DNA of 33,404 bases from Candidatus Omnitrophota bacterium (GTDB lineage Bacteria; Omnitrophota; Gorgyraeia; Gygaellales; Profunditerraquicolaceae), in the NCBI GenBank assembly GCA_011620275.1, contig WOZK01000033.1, positions 1 through 33,404 on the forward strand, read 5' to 3'. The number at the start of each line of letters is the position of its first letter. Within the stretch, counting starts at the first letter, position 1. The translations under genes and the position numbers were made by a program. Under the pieces are notes generated by a model. It had not been told where the DNA came from. It did no database searches and was given only the letters and a program-made list of their open reading frames with translations. This document shows positions 20,092 through 29,803 of the stretch, piece after piece.

Positions 20092-21474
20092 ATGACGCAA
20101 GGAATAGTGGATAAGAGGGACGCAAAAAGAAAAATAAGTCATTTTCCCATCCGGTACCGCGTCCTGGGAAAAGAGGACGCGCCCGCTATGACCGCTTTGA
20201 GCGTGGACTTGAGCTCCAAAAGCGTCGCGTTCGAGATTCAGGAACTCTTTCAGCTCGGCACGCGCGTCGAGGCCGAACTGATGGTGCCGTCTTTACCCCA
20301 CGCCGTGAAGATAAAGGGCAAGGTCAACAGGATAGAGGAGACTGCCCGCAAACGTTACCTGCACAGCATACTCTTCGAGGAAATCAAGAAAGACGACCAG
20401 GCCTCGATAGAAAAATACGTCCAGCTGATAGACATAGATTCCATATTGAGACTGGCGATAAAACGCAAGGCATCCAGCCTGCACATGGTCTCCGGGCAGC
20501 CGCCGATCTTCAGGATCGAAGGAGAGATCTTCCACCTGGACATACTGCCGATAAGCGCCGAGGATCTCAAGAGGATGGTTTTGAGCATGATCAACGAGAA
20601 ACAGCGCGCCATTTTCAACGAGAGGCTGGAGCTGGATTTCTCCTATTTCATACCGGAAGGCACGCGTTTCAGGGTTAATATGTTCCTTGACCGGGGCAGC
20701 CTTTCCGCGGTGTTCAGGATCATCAACAACCGGATTCGGACTTTCACCGAACTCGGCCTTCCCGGAATAGCCGACGACATAACCAAGCGGCGCAAAGGTT
20801 TGATTGTCGTCACCGGGCCTGTGGACAGCGGTAAATCCACCACCCTGGCGGCGATGATAGACAAGATCAACCACGACAGGGAGAGCGTCGTCATCAGCAT
20901 CGAAGATCCAATCGAATACGTGCACAAGAATATCCGCAGCATAATCCATCAGCGGGAGGTGGGCACGGACACGCTATCTTTCGCCAACGCCTTGAGACAC
21001 GTTTTGCGCCAGGACGCAGACGTTATACTGGTCGGCGAAATGCGCGACCTGGAGTCTATCTCTAAAACCATCACCGCTGCGGAGACAGGACAACTGGTCA
21101 TGGCTACCCTGCATACTCCAGATACGGTCGAGTGTATCAACAGGATCATCGACGTTTATCCGGCGGCACAGCAGGAACAGGTCCGCGTGCAGCTGGCTTC
21201 CTGTATAGAGTGTATCATCGGCCAGCACCTGATACCGAGACGCGACGGGACAGGCAGGGTGCTCGCTACCGAGGTCCTCGTGGCCACCCCGGCCATCAAG
21301 AACCTGATCAGGACGAAACAGTCGGAACAGATACACGCCTACCTGGAAGCGGGAGGCGAATACGGCATGCACTCCATGGATTCTTCCTTGATCAAGCTGG
21401 TGCAGGACGGAATAGTCGACCGCGAGATCGCGGTCGGTTACGCCAAGGACAAGGAACGGTTCCAGTACCTGTAA
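20092..21474 (+). CDS. PilZ domain fused to PilT-like twitching ATPase
   Basis: N-terminal RxxxR (R9DAKR13) and D39LSSKS44; C-terminal PilT core SSLHMVSGQPPIFRIEGE, GPVDSGKSTTLAAMID, VISIEDPIEYVH, ILVGEMRDLESISKTITAAETGQLVMATLHT, AIKNLIRT. Confidence 0.88.
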   Translation: MTQGIVDKRDAKRKISHFPIRYRVLGKEDAPAMTALSVDLSSKSVAFEIQELFQLGTRVEAELMVPSLPHAVKIKGKVNRIEETARKRYLHSILFEEIKKDDQASIEKYVQLIDIDSILRLAIKRKASSLHMVSGQPPIFRIEGEIFHLDILPISAEDLKRMVLSMINEKQRAIFNERLELDFSYFIPEGTRFRVNMFLDRGSLSAVFRIINNRIRTFTELGLPGIADDITKRRKGLIVVTGPVDSGKSTTLAAMIDKINHDRESVVISIEDPIEYVHKNIRSIIHQREVGTDTLSFANALRHVLRQDADVILVGEMRDLESISKTITAAETGQLVMATLHTPDTVECINRIIDVYPAAQQEQVRVQLASCIECIIGQHLIPRRDGTGRVLATEVLVATPAIKNLIRTKQSEQIHAYLEAGGEYGMHSMDSSLIKLVQDGIVDREIAVGYAKDKERFQYL

Positions 21475-21505
21475 AAAGAAACGCCGCCTATTACCTTTTA
21501 TCGCA

Positions 21506-22870
21506 ATGAAATTGAAAACCGCCTTTATCTGTCAGAACTGCGGTTATCGTTCTCCGCGGTGGCTGGGACGCTGCCCGGACTGCCAGACCTGGAATTCGCT
21601 GGTGGAAGAAGAAGTGCGTTCCGGACCGGCGGCTGTTTCCGTGCGCGCGGGATCGGCTGACGAGCCGGTGCTGCTCGAAAAGGTCTCCATCAGCGAAAGT
21701 ATACGCCTTAAGACCGGCATCGGGGAGTTCGACAGGGTCTTAGGCGGCGGCATAGTGGCTGGTTCGGTGGTCCTTGTCGGGGGAGACCCCGGCGTCGGTA
21801 AATCCACCGTTTCTATGCAGATCTCCAGCAGGGTTGCGTCGCAGGGAAAGACCGTGCTTTATATCAGCGGGGAAGAGTCGGTGCAGCAAACCAAACTGCG
21901 CGCCGAGCGCCTGGGGGCGGGTAAAGGAACGGACCTTTATATCGTTAACCAGACCGATATCTCCCTGGTCCGGGAATACGTGAAGAAGCTTTCCCCGGCG
22001 GTGCTGATAGTTGATTCCATTCAGGTCGTCTATGACCCGCAGCTCGGTTCTTCTCCGGGCAGCGTGAGCCAGGTGCGCGAATGCGCCGGAGAGCTTACCA
22101 GGCTGGCGAAAAGCAGCGGTACGGCGGTTTTCATAATCGGGCATGTTACCAAAGAAGGGACGCTGGCCGGGCCGCGGGTGCTGGAACATATAGTGGATAC
22201 GGTCCTTTATTTCGAGGGCGACAGGTTTGCCCTTTATCGCATACTGCGCGCGGTGAAGAACCGTTTCGGTTCCACCAACGAAATCGGCGTGTTCGAGATG
22301 ACTTCCGGCGGGTTGCTGGAGGTTGCCAACCCGTCTCAAATATTCCTGTCCGAACGTCCGGAGAATATCCCCGGTTCGGTGGTCACCGCGGTAATGGAAG
22401 GGACGCGGCCGGTGCTGGTAGAGATACAGGCCCTGGTAAGCAGGTCGGGGTTTGGTTACGCCAGGCGCAGGGCGCAGGGATTCGACTCCAACCGGTTGTC
22501 GCTGCTGGTGGCGGTGCTGGAAAAGAGGATAGGATATTCCCTTGAAACCGAAGACATCTTCGTCAACGTTGTCGGAGGGATGAAAATAGAGGACCCTGTG
22601 GCGGACCTCGCCGTCGCTTGTTCCGCGGCCTCGGCTTTCCGCGGCAGGCCGTTGCCGGGAGATATTCTTGTGCTCGGAGAAGTGGGGCTGGCCGGGGAGG
22701 TGCGCAGTGTCTCACAGGCCGCCGCGCGCATCAAAGAGGGGGAAAAACTGGGTTTTAAGAAATGTCTGCTTCCCAAAGGCAATATGCCTTCACCCGGAGG
22801 CTGCGGCGCTATGCAACTGGTCCCGGTGGGCAATCTGCGGGAGACGCTGGACATACTTTTAGGAGGTTAA
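21506..22870 (+). CDS. radA: DNA repair protein RadA
   Basis: CQNCGYRSPRWLGRCPDCQTW, GGDPGVGKSTV, KNRFGSTNEIGVFEM, Lon-like C-terminal domain. Confidence 0.97.
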   Translation: MKLKTAFICQNCGYRSPRWLGRCPDCQTWNSLVEEEVRSGPAAVSVRAGSADEPVLLEKVSISESIRLKTGIGEFDRVLGGGIVAGSVVLVGGDPGVGKSTVSMQISSRVASQGKTVLYISGEESVQQTKLRAERLGAGKGTDLYIVNQTDISLVREYVKKLSPAVLIVDSIQVVYDPQLGSSPGSVSQVRECAGELTRLAKSSGTAVFIIGHVTKEGTLAGPRVLEHIVDTVLYFEGDRFALYRILRAVKNRFGSTNEIGVFEMTSGGLLEVANPSQIFLSERPENIPGSVVTAVMEGTRPVLVEIQALVSRSGFGYARRRAQGFDSNRLSLLVAVLEKRIGYSLETEDIFVNVVGGMKIEDPVADLAVACSAASAFRGRPLPGDILVLGEVGLAGEVRSVSQAAARIKEGEKLGFKKCLLPKGNMPSPGGCGAMQLVPVGNLRETLDILLGG

Positions 22871-22876
22871 TTTTCT

Positions 22877-23863
22877 ATGAATATCTTTTTCCTGCGTCTG
22901 CTTTTTCTCCTGGGCGGCACTATCGTCGGTTATAATTTCTCCGGGATCTTTTTCAACAGCAGCGGTCTGTTCGGCGCGCTGGCCGGATTGTCGGCGGCAT
23001 TATGCATAATGCTTCTTGAGATGGGCATGAGGCGTGTGTCGGTACGCGGTCTTTCCAGCGCGGTCTTCGGGCTTGTCCTGGGATTGATCATGGCAAAACT
23101 CGTCGGAGACGCTTTTACGATCGCTCCTCTGGCCCCGGAACAGCTTTCCCTCGCCAAGTTGCTGTTGACTTCGATATTCTGTTACCTCGGCATGCTGATA
23201 GGTCTGCGCGGCAAGGATGAATTCAACGTGATCATTCCTTACGTGCGCCTGCGCCGGCAGGATTATTCGGAAGGCATTAACGTGCTCGACACCAGCGTGA
23301 TCATCGACGGCAGGATCATCGACATCTACAAGACCAATTTTTTGACCGGCAGGCTGGTGATCCCGCGTTTCGTGCTGAGGGAACTGCAGCAGATCGCCGA
23401 CTCCACTGATTCGGTTAGGCGCCAGCGCGGCAAGAGGGGGCTTGAGATACTTCATAATCTCCAGAAGAACGCCGCCGGCGATATCACTATCAGCGAGGAG
23501 GAGATACCGGAAGTCCCCGAGGTTGACGCCAAACTCGTGAAACTGGCCAAACTTCTGGAAGCGAAGATATTGACCGTTGACTTCAATCTTAACCGCGTGG
23601 CTTCCCTGGACGGCATAAAAGTCCTCAATATCAACGAGCTGGCCAACGCGCTTAAACCGGTGGTCTTTCCCGGGGAGATAATACAGATTAAGTTGATCAA
23701 AGAAGGAAAGGAGCACAACCAGGCGGTCGGCTACCTCGAGGACGGGACGATGGTGGTGGCGGAGGACGCCCGAAAGTTCATCGGGCAGGAGCTCAAGGTT
23801 ATAGTTACTTCCGTGCTGCAGACTCAGGCCGGCCGGATGATATTTACCAGGACGGACAGATAA
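22877..23863 (+). CDS. PIN/TRAM domain membrane protein (YacL family)
   Basis: Multiple N-terminal TM segments, PIN motif [22 protein letters not shown]-terminal TRAM-like [27 protein letters not shown]. Confidence 0.93.
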   Translation: MNIFFLRLLFLLGGTIVGYNFSGIFFNSSGLFGALAGLSAALCIMLLEMGMRRVSVRGLSSAVFGLVLGLIMAKLVGDAFTIAPLAPEQLSLAKLLLTSIFCYLGMLIGLRGKDEFNVIIPYVRLRRQDYSEGINVLDTSVIIDGRIIDIYKTNFLTGRLVIPRFVLRELQQIADSTDSVRRQRGKRGLEILHNLQKNAAGDITISEEEIPEVPEVDAKLVKLAKLLEAKILTVDFNLNRVASLDGIKVLNINELANALKPVVFPGEIIQIKLIKEGKEHNQAVGYLEDGTMVVAEDARKFIGQELKVIVTSVLQTQAGRMIFTRTDR

Positions 23864-23868
23864 GCGAT

Positions 23869-24579
23869 ATGTCGGCTTCCGTGATATTGCTGGCGGCGGG
23901 AAAAGGGAAGAGATTCTCTTCTTCCGGGCCGAAAGTACTGGTTTCGCTCGGCGGCAAACCGGTTTTTCTCCATTCTCTGCGGACTTTTGCCGCGCACCCG
24001 GACGTTTCGGAAGTGGTGCTGGTTGCCGGCAGGGAGTCTTTTAACGGCTTGCGGGCGGCGGTTAAGAAAACCCGCTTAACGAAACCGGTAAAAATGGTTT
24101 ACGGCGGAAAAGAGCGCCAGGATTCCGTTCGCCGCGGGCTGGAACGCGTTTCGCCGTCCGCGGATATTATTCTGATTCACGACGCGGCCAGGCCGTTTAT
24201 TTCCCTCTTTCTTGTGGACAGGATGATAAAACAGGCGGCGCTGCACGGAGCGGTTGTCCCGGGAGTCCCGTTGAAATGCACCATAAAAGAGGTCGCCGGA
24301 GCGCGCGGCGCGGGACGCAGTTACGGAGGCCGGGTGGCCGCAACTCCGGACAGGGAGCGTTTCTGCGAAGTTCAGACCCCGCAGGCCTTCAAGCGGCGGA
24401 TCATACTGGAGGCGTATTCACGCATGCCCGCCGGCAGGGTATTTACTGACGATGCTTCGCTGGTGGAGGCGATGGGAAGAAAAGTGATGGTCTCCGCGGG
24501 AGAATATACGAACATAAAGATAACTACTCCGGAAGATCTGGCCTTGGCCGCGGCAGTATTGCGCGCGGCGGGGAGATGA
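23869..24579 (+). CDS. ispD: 2-C-methyl-D-erythritol 4-phosphate cytidylyltransferase
   Basis: ILLAAGKGKRFSSSGPKVLVSLGGKPVFLHSL, ILIHDAARPFIS, VQTPQAF, FTDDASLVEAMG. Confidence 0.95.
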   Translation: MSASVILLAAGKGKRFSSSGPKVLVSLGGKPVFLHSLRTFAAHPDVSEVVLVAGRESFNGLRAAVKKTRLTKPVKMVYGGKERQDSVRRGLERVSPSADIILIHDAARPFISLFLVDRMIKQAALHGAVVPGVPLKCTIKEVAGARGAGRSYGGRVAATPDRERFCEVQTPQAFKRRIILEAYSRMPAGRVFTDDASLVEAMGRKVMVSAGEYTNIKITTPEDLALAAAVLRAAGR

Positions 24580-25067
24580 AATTGGAATATCGCAGCGGTA
24601 TTGGATACGATATACACCGGCTCGTCGAAGGGCGAAGGCTATTCCTTTGCGGCCTGGAGGTGCCTTATGAAAAAGGACTGCTTGGTCATTCCGACGGAGA
24701 CGCGGCCCTGCACGCTTTATGCGACGCCCTGCTGGGAGCCTGCGCCCTGGGGGACATAGGAGAGTTCTTCCCCGACAGCGAGCCGGCTTATAAGGACGCG
24801 TCCAGTTCTCTGCTTCTGGAGGAAGTGCGCCTTGCCGTCTCGCGAAAAGGATTTTCGGTGGTCAACGTGGATATAGTGATAATCGCGCAGGAACCGGCGC
24901 TGCGCGCGTATAAATCCGGGATGAGGGAAAAAATCGCCGCCATCCTCGGAATATCCCCGGAAGCGGTGGGCGTGAAAGCCAAGACCGCCGAGGGGCTGGG
25001 AGAAATAGGAAGAAGGGAGGCCGTGGCCGCTTACGCCGCCGCGACCGTCCGCAGGAGGGAATCTTGA
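24576..25067 (+). CDS. ispF: 2-C-methyl-D-erythritol 2,4-cyclodiphosphate synthase
   Basis: [68 protein letters not shown]. Confidence 0.97.
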   Translation: MKLEYRSGIGYDIHRLVEGRRLFLCGLEVPYEKGLLGHSDGDAALHALCDALLGACALGDIGEFFPDSEPAYKDASSSLLLEEVRLAVSRKGFSVVNVDIVIIAQEPALRAYKSGMREKIAAILGISPEAVGVKAKTAEGLGEIGRREAVAAYAAATVRRRES

Positions 25068-25759
25068 TGCCGTTCATTCTGTCGTTATTATTGTTGGTTT
25101 GCGGGGCGCTGTTTGCGGTTTTCGTCGCCGCCGCGCTCTTTTTCCGCGACGAGATAAACGCCGCCCGTTCCAAGGATCCGGCTGCCAGGAGCCTGCTGGA
25201 GGTCGTCATTCTTTACCAGGGGCTGCACGCTTTGCTCTGTTACCGCGTTGCGAGGGTCTTTTTCCGTCTTAAACTTTATCTTGCGGCCAGGCTGGTCAGC
25301 CAGTTCGGCAGGCAGTGGACCGGAATAGAGATACATCCCGGGGCCTCCATCGGCCGCGGGCTTTTCATCGACCACGGTATGGGTGTGGTGATCGGAGAGA
25401 CCGCTGTGGTCGGAGACAACGTGCTTTTATACCAGGGAGTGACTCTCGGCGGCACGGGTATCCGCAAAGGCAAGCGGCATCCTACGGTCGGGGATAATGT
25501 GGTCATAGGAGCGGGGGCCAAGGTGCTCGGCGATATAAAAATAGGCGATAATTCCTACATCGGCGCCAACGCGGTGGTGATCAAGGATGTGCCGCCAAAC
25601 TCTACGGTGGTGGGTGTCCCGGGAAGGATCACGCGGCAGGACGGAAAGAAGATTGACATAAGTCTCGACCACATACACATACTCGACCCGCTGGTGGAGA
25701 GTATAGAAGGATTGCAGAAACGCATAGAGCGATTGGAGAAGGATAGAAAAACGAATTGA
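25064..25759 (+). CDS. cysE: Serine O-acetyltransferase (CysE, short form)
   Basis: [46 protein letters not shown], left-handed beta-helix repeats; 231 aa with N-terminal hydrophobic segment. Confidence 0.93.
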   Translation: MMPFILSLLLLVCGALFAVFVAAALFFRDEINAARSKDPAARSLLEVVILYQGLHALLCYRVARVFFRLKLYLAARLVSQFGRQWTGIEIHPGASIGRGLFIDHGMGVVIGETAVVGDNVLLYQGVTLGGTGIRKGKRHPTVGDNVVIGAGAKVLGDIKIGDNSYIGANAVVIKDVPPNSTVVGVPGRITRQDGKKIDISLDHIHILDPLVESIEGLQKRIERLEKDRKTN

Positions 25760-25814
25760 TCCCGTCCGGAGCCGGTCTTCAGCCAGCGGCCGAAACGATA
25801 AGGAAGATTCCGCC

Positions 25815-27194
25815 ATGCCGTTAAGCATATACAATTCTCTTTCCCGCAAACACGAGGTATTCCTGCCGTTGAACCCACCGGCCGTCAATATGTACACCTG
25901 CGGGGTAACGGTCTACGACAGCTGTCATATAGGGCACGCCAGGAGCCTTTATATCTTCAACCTGGTGCGTACATATCTCTCTTACAGGGGCTATGCGGTC
26001 AATTTCGTGCGAAACATCACCGATATAGACGATAAGATAATCAACAAGGCGCGCGAGAGCGGGATGTCCTGGAAAGAAGTTGCGGAGAAATACATAGAGG
26101 AATACCGCCGTGACCTGAGTCTGCTGGGTATCGGCGAGGCGGACAGCGAGCCCAGGGCCACGGAAAACATCGGCTGTATGATCGATCACATCGCCGCGCT
26201 GGTGGAAAAAGGAGCGGCATATGTCTCCGGCGGCGGAGTTTATTTTAACGTGCGCAAATTTCCCGGTTACGGAAAGCTCTCCGGGCAGGACACCGAGCAG
26301 ATGCGTCAGGGCGTGCGCATCGGCCCTTCGGAGATGAAGAGCGATCCGTTGGATTTCGCGCTCTGGAAGGCCTCTAAACCTTCCGAGCCTTCCTGGCCGA
26401 GTCCCTGGGGCGCGGGCAGGCCAGGATGGCACATAGAGTGTTCGGCGATGAGCATGAAATACCTGAAGAGCGGGACGCTGGACATCCACGCCGGCGGCAG
26501 GGATCTGATCTTTCCGCATCATGAAAACGAGATAGCGCAGTCGGAAGCCCTGACCGGCAAACCGTTCGCCAAGTACTGGATACACCACGGACTGCTGACC
26601 ATAAACGGACAGAAAATGGCCAAATCGCTGGGTAATTTCATCACCATCCGGGACGCCGTCTCCGAATATCCGGCGGACGTGCTCAAATTGTTATATCTAC
26701 AGACGCATTATTCCAGCCCGCTGGATTTCTCGCGCGAAAAGATGAAAGAAGCGGCGCACGCCCTGGAGAGGATAAGCATTTTTCTCTCCCATTCTTCTAC
26801 TTTTGCCGGCGGGGAAGACGCGGGGGAAGTCTCGAAGGCGCGGCAGGATTTCCTGCAGGCCATGGATAACGATTTCAATACCCCGGAAGCGCTGGCCTGC
26901 GCCTTCAGCCTTATCGGTTTGGCCAATAAACGTCCTGATGACGCCGTTTTGCAGGCCGCGGCCGCGGCTGAAGTAAAGTTCATGCTGCGGATACTGGGGC
27001 TTGCGGCGGGCGAAGAAAACGCCGCGAAAAACGGGATCGACGACGCCGGTATCGCCGCAATGCTGAAAAAACGGGAAGAGGCCCGCAGTAAAAAAGATTA
27101 CGCCTTATCCGACAAAATCAGGAAGGACCTCGAGGCCGGCGGGATAATACTGGAAGATACCAAACAAGGCACCCTTTGGCGGAGAAAGATATGA
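25815..27194 (+). CDS. cysS: Cysteinyl-tRNA synthetase
   Basis: MYTCGVTVYDSCHIGHAR, GGRDLIFPHHENEIAQSEA, GQKMAKSLGNF. Confidence 0.97.
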   Translation: MPLSIYNSLSRKHEVFLPLNPPAVNMYTCGVTVYDSCHIGHARSLYIFNLVRTYLSYRGYAVNFVRNITDIDDKIINKARESGMSWKEVAEKYIEEYRRDLSLLGIGEADSEPRATENIGCMIDHIAALVEKGAAYVSGGGVYFNVRKFPGYGKLSGQDTEQMRQGVRIGPSEMKSDPLDFALWKASKPSEPSWPSPWGAGRPGWHIECSAMSMKYLKSGTLDIHAGGRDLIFPHHENEIAQSEALTGKPFAKYWIHHGLLTINGQKMAKSLGNFITIRDAVSEYPADVLKLLYLQTHYSSPLDFSREKMKEAAHALERISIFLSHSSTFAGGEDAGEVSKARQDFLQAMDNDFNTPEALACAFSLIGLANKRPDDAVLQAAAAAEVKFMLRILGLAAGEENAAKNGIDDAGIAAMLKKREEARSKKDYALSDKIRKDLEAGGIILEDTKQGTLWRRKI

Positions 27195-27844
27195 AGGCGG
27201 CACCTAAATCCTTATCACGCCGGGGGCTTTTCATCACCTTTGAGGGAACGGAAGGGTGCGGCAAGAGCACCCAGGCCGGGATGCTCTACGCTTATTTGAG
27301 AAAACAAGGCCGTAAGGTCGTATTTATCCGCGAGCCCGGCAGTACCGCCATAGGAGAGAAAATAAGGCGCGTTCTGCTGGACAGAAAGAACGGCAATATG
27401 TCCCGCGAATGCGAATTGCTGCTTTATATGGCGGCCCGGGCGCAGATCGTTCATGAAAAGATAAGGCCTAAATTGGAAGAGGGGTATATTGTCATATGCG
27501 ACCGTTACCTCGATTCCACGCGCGCCTATCAGGGATACGGATTGGGTATGGATCAGCATATCATAGAGGAGATCGGCCGGTTCGTCACTCCAGGGGCAAC
27601 CCCTGACCTTACCATATTGTTGGATATTCCTGCCGGGCGGGGACTGCGCCACAGGGAACTCAAAAAGGACAGGATAGAGAGTCGTGATTTGGTTTATCAT
27701 AGGCGGGTAAGACGCGGCTACTTGCGCATAGCTGCGGCCGAGCCGGGAAGGGTGAAGGTCGTGAAGGTCTCGCAGGATAAAGCGGTCACGCAGAGTAACG
27801 TCAGGCTGGCGGCGGCCGGATTGCCCGGCATCCGCGCGGTATAA
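27191..27844 (+). CDS. tmk: Thymidylate kinase
   Basis: FITFEGTEGCGKSTQ, REPGSTAIGEKIR, ICDRYLDSTRAYQG, DRIESRDLVYH. ORF track starts at TTG 27176; ATG 27191 with GGAG upstream is the likelier start. Confidence 0.93.
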   Translation: MKAAPKSLSRRGLFITFEGTEGCGKSTQAGMLYAYLRKQGRKVVFIREPGSTAIGEKIRRVLLDRKNGNMSRECELLLYMAARAQIVHEKIRPKLEEGYIVICDRYLDSTRAYQGYGLGMDQHIIEEIGRFVTPGATPDLTILLDIPAGRGLRHRELKKDRIESRDLVYHRRVRRGYLRIAAAEPGRVKVVKVSQDKAVTQSNVRLAAAGLPGIRAV

Positions 27845-27855
27845 GGAAATTATTT

Positions 27856-28821
27856 ATGCCCGGGATAAATTATTTCGGAGAGTTGAAGGGGCAGGATGAG
27901 GCTTTGGGTATGATCAGGCAATACCTGAAGAGTTCCAGGATGCCCTCCGGCCTGATTTTCTGCGGTCCCGAAGGAGTGGGGAAGAAAACGGCGGCGGTGT
28001 TGACGGCGAAGGCTTTGAATTGCCGGCTGGCAACGGATGAACCGTGCGGACAGTGCGCTTCATGCCTCAAGATAGAAAAGGGCCAGCATCCGGATGTGCA
28101 CCTGATAGAGAACGACCAGGACACGGTGAAGTCTGAAGACATACGCGCCCTGCGCCGGGAGATATTTCTGAAGCCTTACGAGGGCAAGAAAAGGGTTTTC
28201 ATAATAGATAATGCCCATAAGCTCACCGCGGAGGCTGCCAATTCCATTTTGAAGGTGCTGGAAGAACCGCCGGAGGGCAGCATTATTATCCTGGTTACAT
28301 CCTGTCCTTCACGGCTGCTAAAGACGGTGCTTTCGCGCTGCCAGTCGGTTAAGTTCCGCCGGTTGACGGCCCCTGTGCTGGAGGCCCTGCTGCGGGATTC
28401 CCACGGCATAGACGCGCAGACTGTCGGGTTCCTCTCTTCTTTTTCCTGCGGCAGCCCGGGCGCCGCCCTCAAGATGCAGCGCAGGAAGATAGTAGAAGAA
28501 AGGGACAGGGCGGTAGATTATTTCCTGGGCAAAGGGTCGGATATCTCAGCCGGATTTAAGGAAAGGGAAGACGCGAAAGCGGCTATGACCGCGATGGCCG
28601 CGTGGTTAAGGGATGTGATCTTGCTGAAAACAGGAGTGCCGGAATCACGGTTGGTAAATTACGACCGTAGACGGGAGGCGGCCGACTGCGGCGCGCGCTA
28701 TACTACAGCGGAGCTGCTCAAGGCTTTCCGCGCGCTGGCGGATTCGCTGCTTTTTCTGGAGCAAAACGCCAACGTCAAACTGTTGGTTTCCGGCTTGAGA
28801 ATGGAGTCGTGCATAAAATGA
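27856..28821 (+). CDS. holB: DNA polymerase III delta' subunit
   Basis: SGLIFCGPEGVGKKTAAV, CGQCASCLKIEKGQHPDV zinc motif, HKLTAEAANSILKVLEEPP, SRCQSVKFRRL. Confidence 0.92.
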   Translation: MPGINYFGELKGQDEALGMIRQYLKSSRMPSGLIFCGPEGVGKKTAAVLTAKALNCRLATDEPCGQCASCLKIEKGQHPDVHLIENDQDTVKSEDIRALRREIFLKPYEGKKRVFIIDNAHKLTAEAANSILKVLEEPPEGSIIILVTSCPSRLLKTVLSRCQSVKFRRLTAPVLEALLRDSHGIDAQTVGFLSSFSCGSPGAALKMQRRKIVEERDRAVDYFLGKGSDISAGFKEREDAKAAMTAMAAWLRDVILLKTGVPESRLVNYDRRREAADCGARYTTAELLKAFRALADSLLFLEQNANVKLLVSGLRMESCIK

Positions 28822-29594
28822 TCCTGGTAAGATTGAGAAGCCTCGGCCCGATATTTAATTACACCTCTTCCGGCATTTCGCTCAAGGAGGGGGATTGCGT
28901 TATCGTTGAGCATGACAGGGGAGTGGATTACGGGTCGGTTATTTCCCCCGACCAGGCCGTTCCGGCCGGTAAATCCAAAGAGCCTTTGAAGAAGATATTG
29001 CGCGCAGCAGGCCCGAACGATCTGCGTCAGATCGAAGAAAACAGGGTCAAAGCCAAAGAAGCCGCGGCGACCTGTTCTTTAAAGATACAGGAACACAAGC
29101 TGGAGATGAAACTGGTTCACGGCGAGTATTCGTTCGACAAGAGCAAGATAGTTTTTTACTTTACCGCCAACGGCAGGGTGGATTTTCGCGATCTGGTCAA
29201 GGACCTGGCGAAGATATTCAAAGCCAGGATTGAACTCCGCCAGATCGGGGTTCGGGACGAAGCGAGGTTTTTCGGCGGTTACGGCTCCTGCGGGCGCGAG
29301 CTTTGCTGCGCGCGGTTCCTGCGTGATTTCGAGCCGGTGACGATAAAGATGGCCAAAGAAGAAGGTCTGCCGCTTAACCCGCCTAAGATATCCGGTTTGT
29401 GCGGCAGATTGATGTGCTGTTTAAGCTTCGAATACGACGTTTACAAAACTCTTTCCCGCGGCCTGCCCAGGGAAGGAGAACATATCTCGGTTCAGCAGGG
29501 CAAGGGCAAAGTCATTAACGTCAACGTCTTCAAGAGGATGGTTTCGCTCCAGATGGAAGACGGGACGGTAATACAGGTGGATTACAACAAGTAA
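28809..29594 (+). CDS. ricT: PSP1 domain protein (RicT/YaaT family)
   Basis: FFGGYGSCGRELCCARFLRDFEPVTIKMAKEEGLPLNPPKISGLCGRLMCCLSFEYDVY; position next to holB. GTG 28809 or ATG 28818 start. Confidence 0.93.
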   Translation: MHKMILVRLRSLGPIFNYTSSGISLKEGDCVIVEHDRGVDYGSVISPDQAVPAGKSKEPLKKILRAAGPNDLRQIEENRVKAKEAAATCSLKIQEHKLEMKLVHGEYSFDKSKIVFYFTANGRVDFRDLVKDLAKIFKARIELRQIGVRDEARFFGGYGSCGRELCCARFLRDFEPVTIKMAKEEGLPLNPPKISGLCGRLMCCLSFEYDVYKTLSRGLPREGEHISVQQGKGKVINVNVFKRMVSLQMEDGTVIQVDYNK

Positions 29595-29689
29595 AAATGT
29601 ATAGAGAATTGATACGGATTACGTCATACGGTTACGGCCGCGATGCTCGTATCGGAAATCGTCATTCGGCTGCGGCTTTTAATCCCCTC

Positions 29690-29747
29690 GCCCAGAAATC
29701 CCCGGGTTTTAACCCGGTTACACCTTGGCCAATCGGAGGGCCAAGTG
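29690..29747 (+). repeat. Two adjacent hairpins in ricT-metG intergenic region
   Basis: CCCAGAAATCCCCGGGTTTTAACCCGG (third, divergent copy of the CCCCGGG hairpin family) then CACCTTGGCC-AATCGGAG-GGCCAAGTG (29721-29747, one bulge). Confidence 0.55.
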
Positions 29748-29803
29748 ACCGGATACCGAAACGGGCTTTGTTATCTTAGCCGCTTAACGGTATAGAAAGA
29801 GCA

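Noticed and set aside
29597-29779. 60-aa ORF between ricT and metG
   Set aside because: Translates through repeat/hairpin sequence; no domain, likely non-coding.
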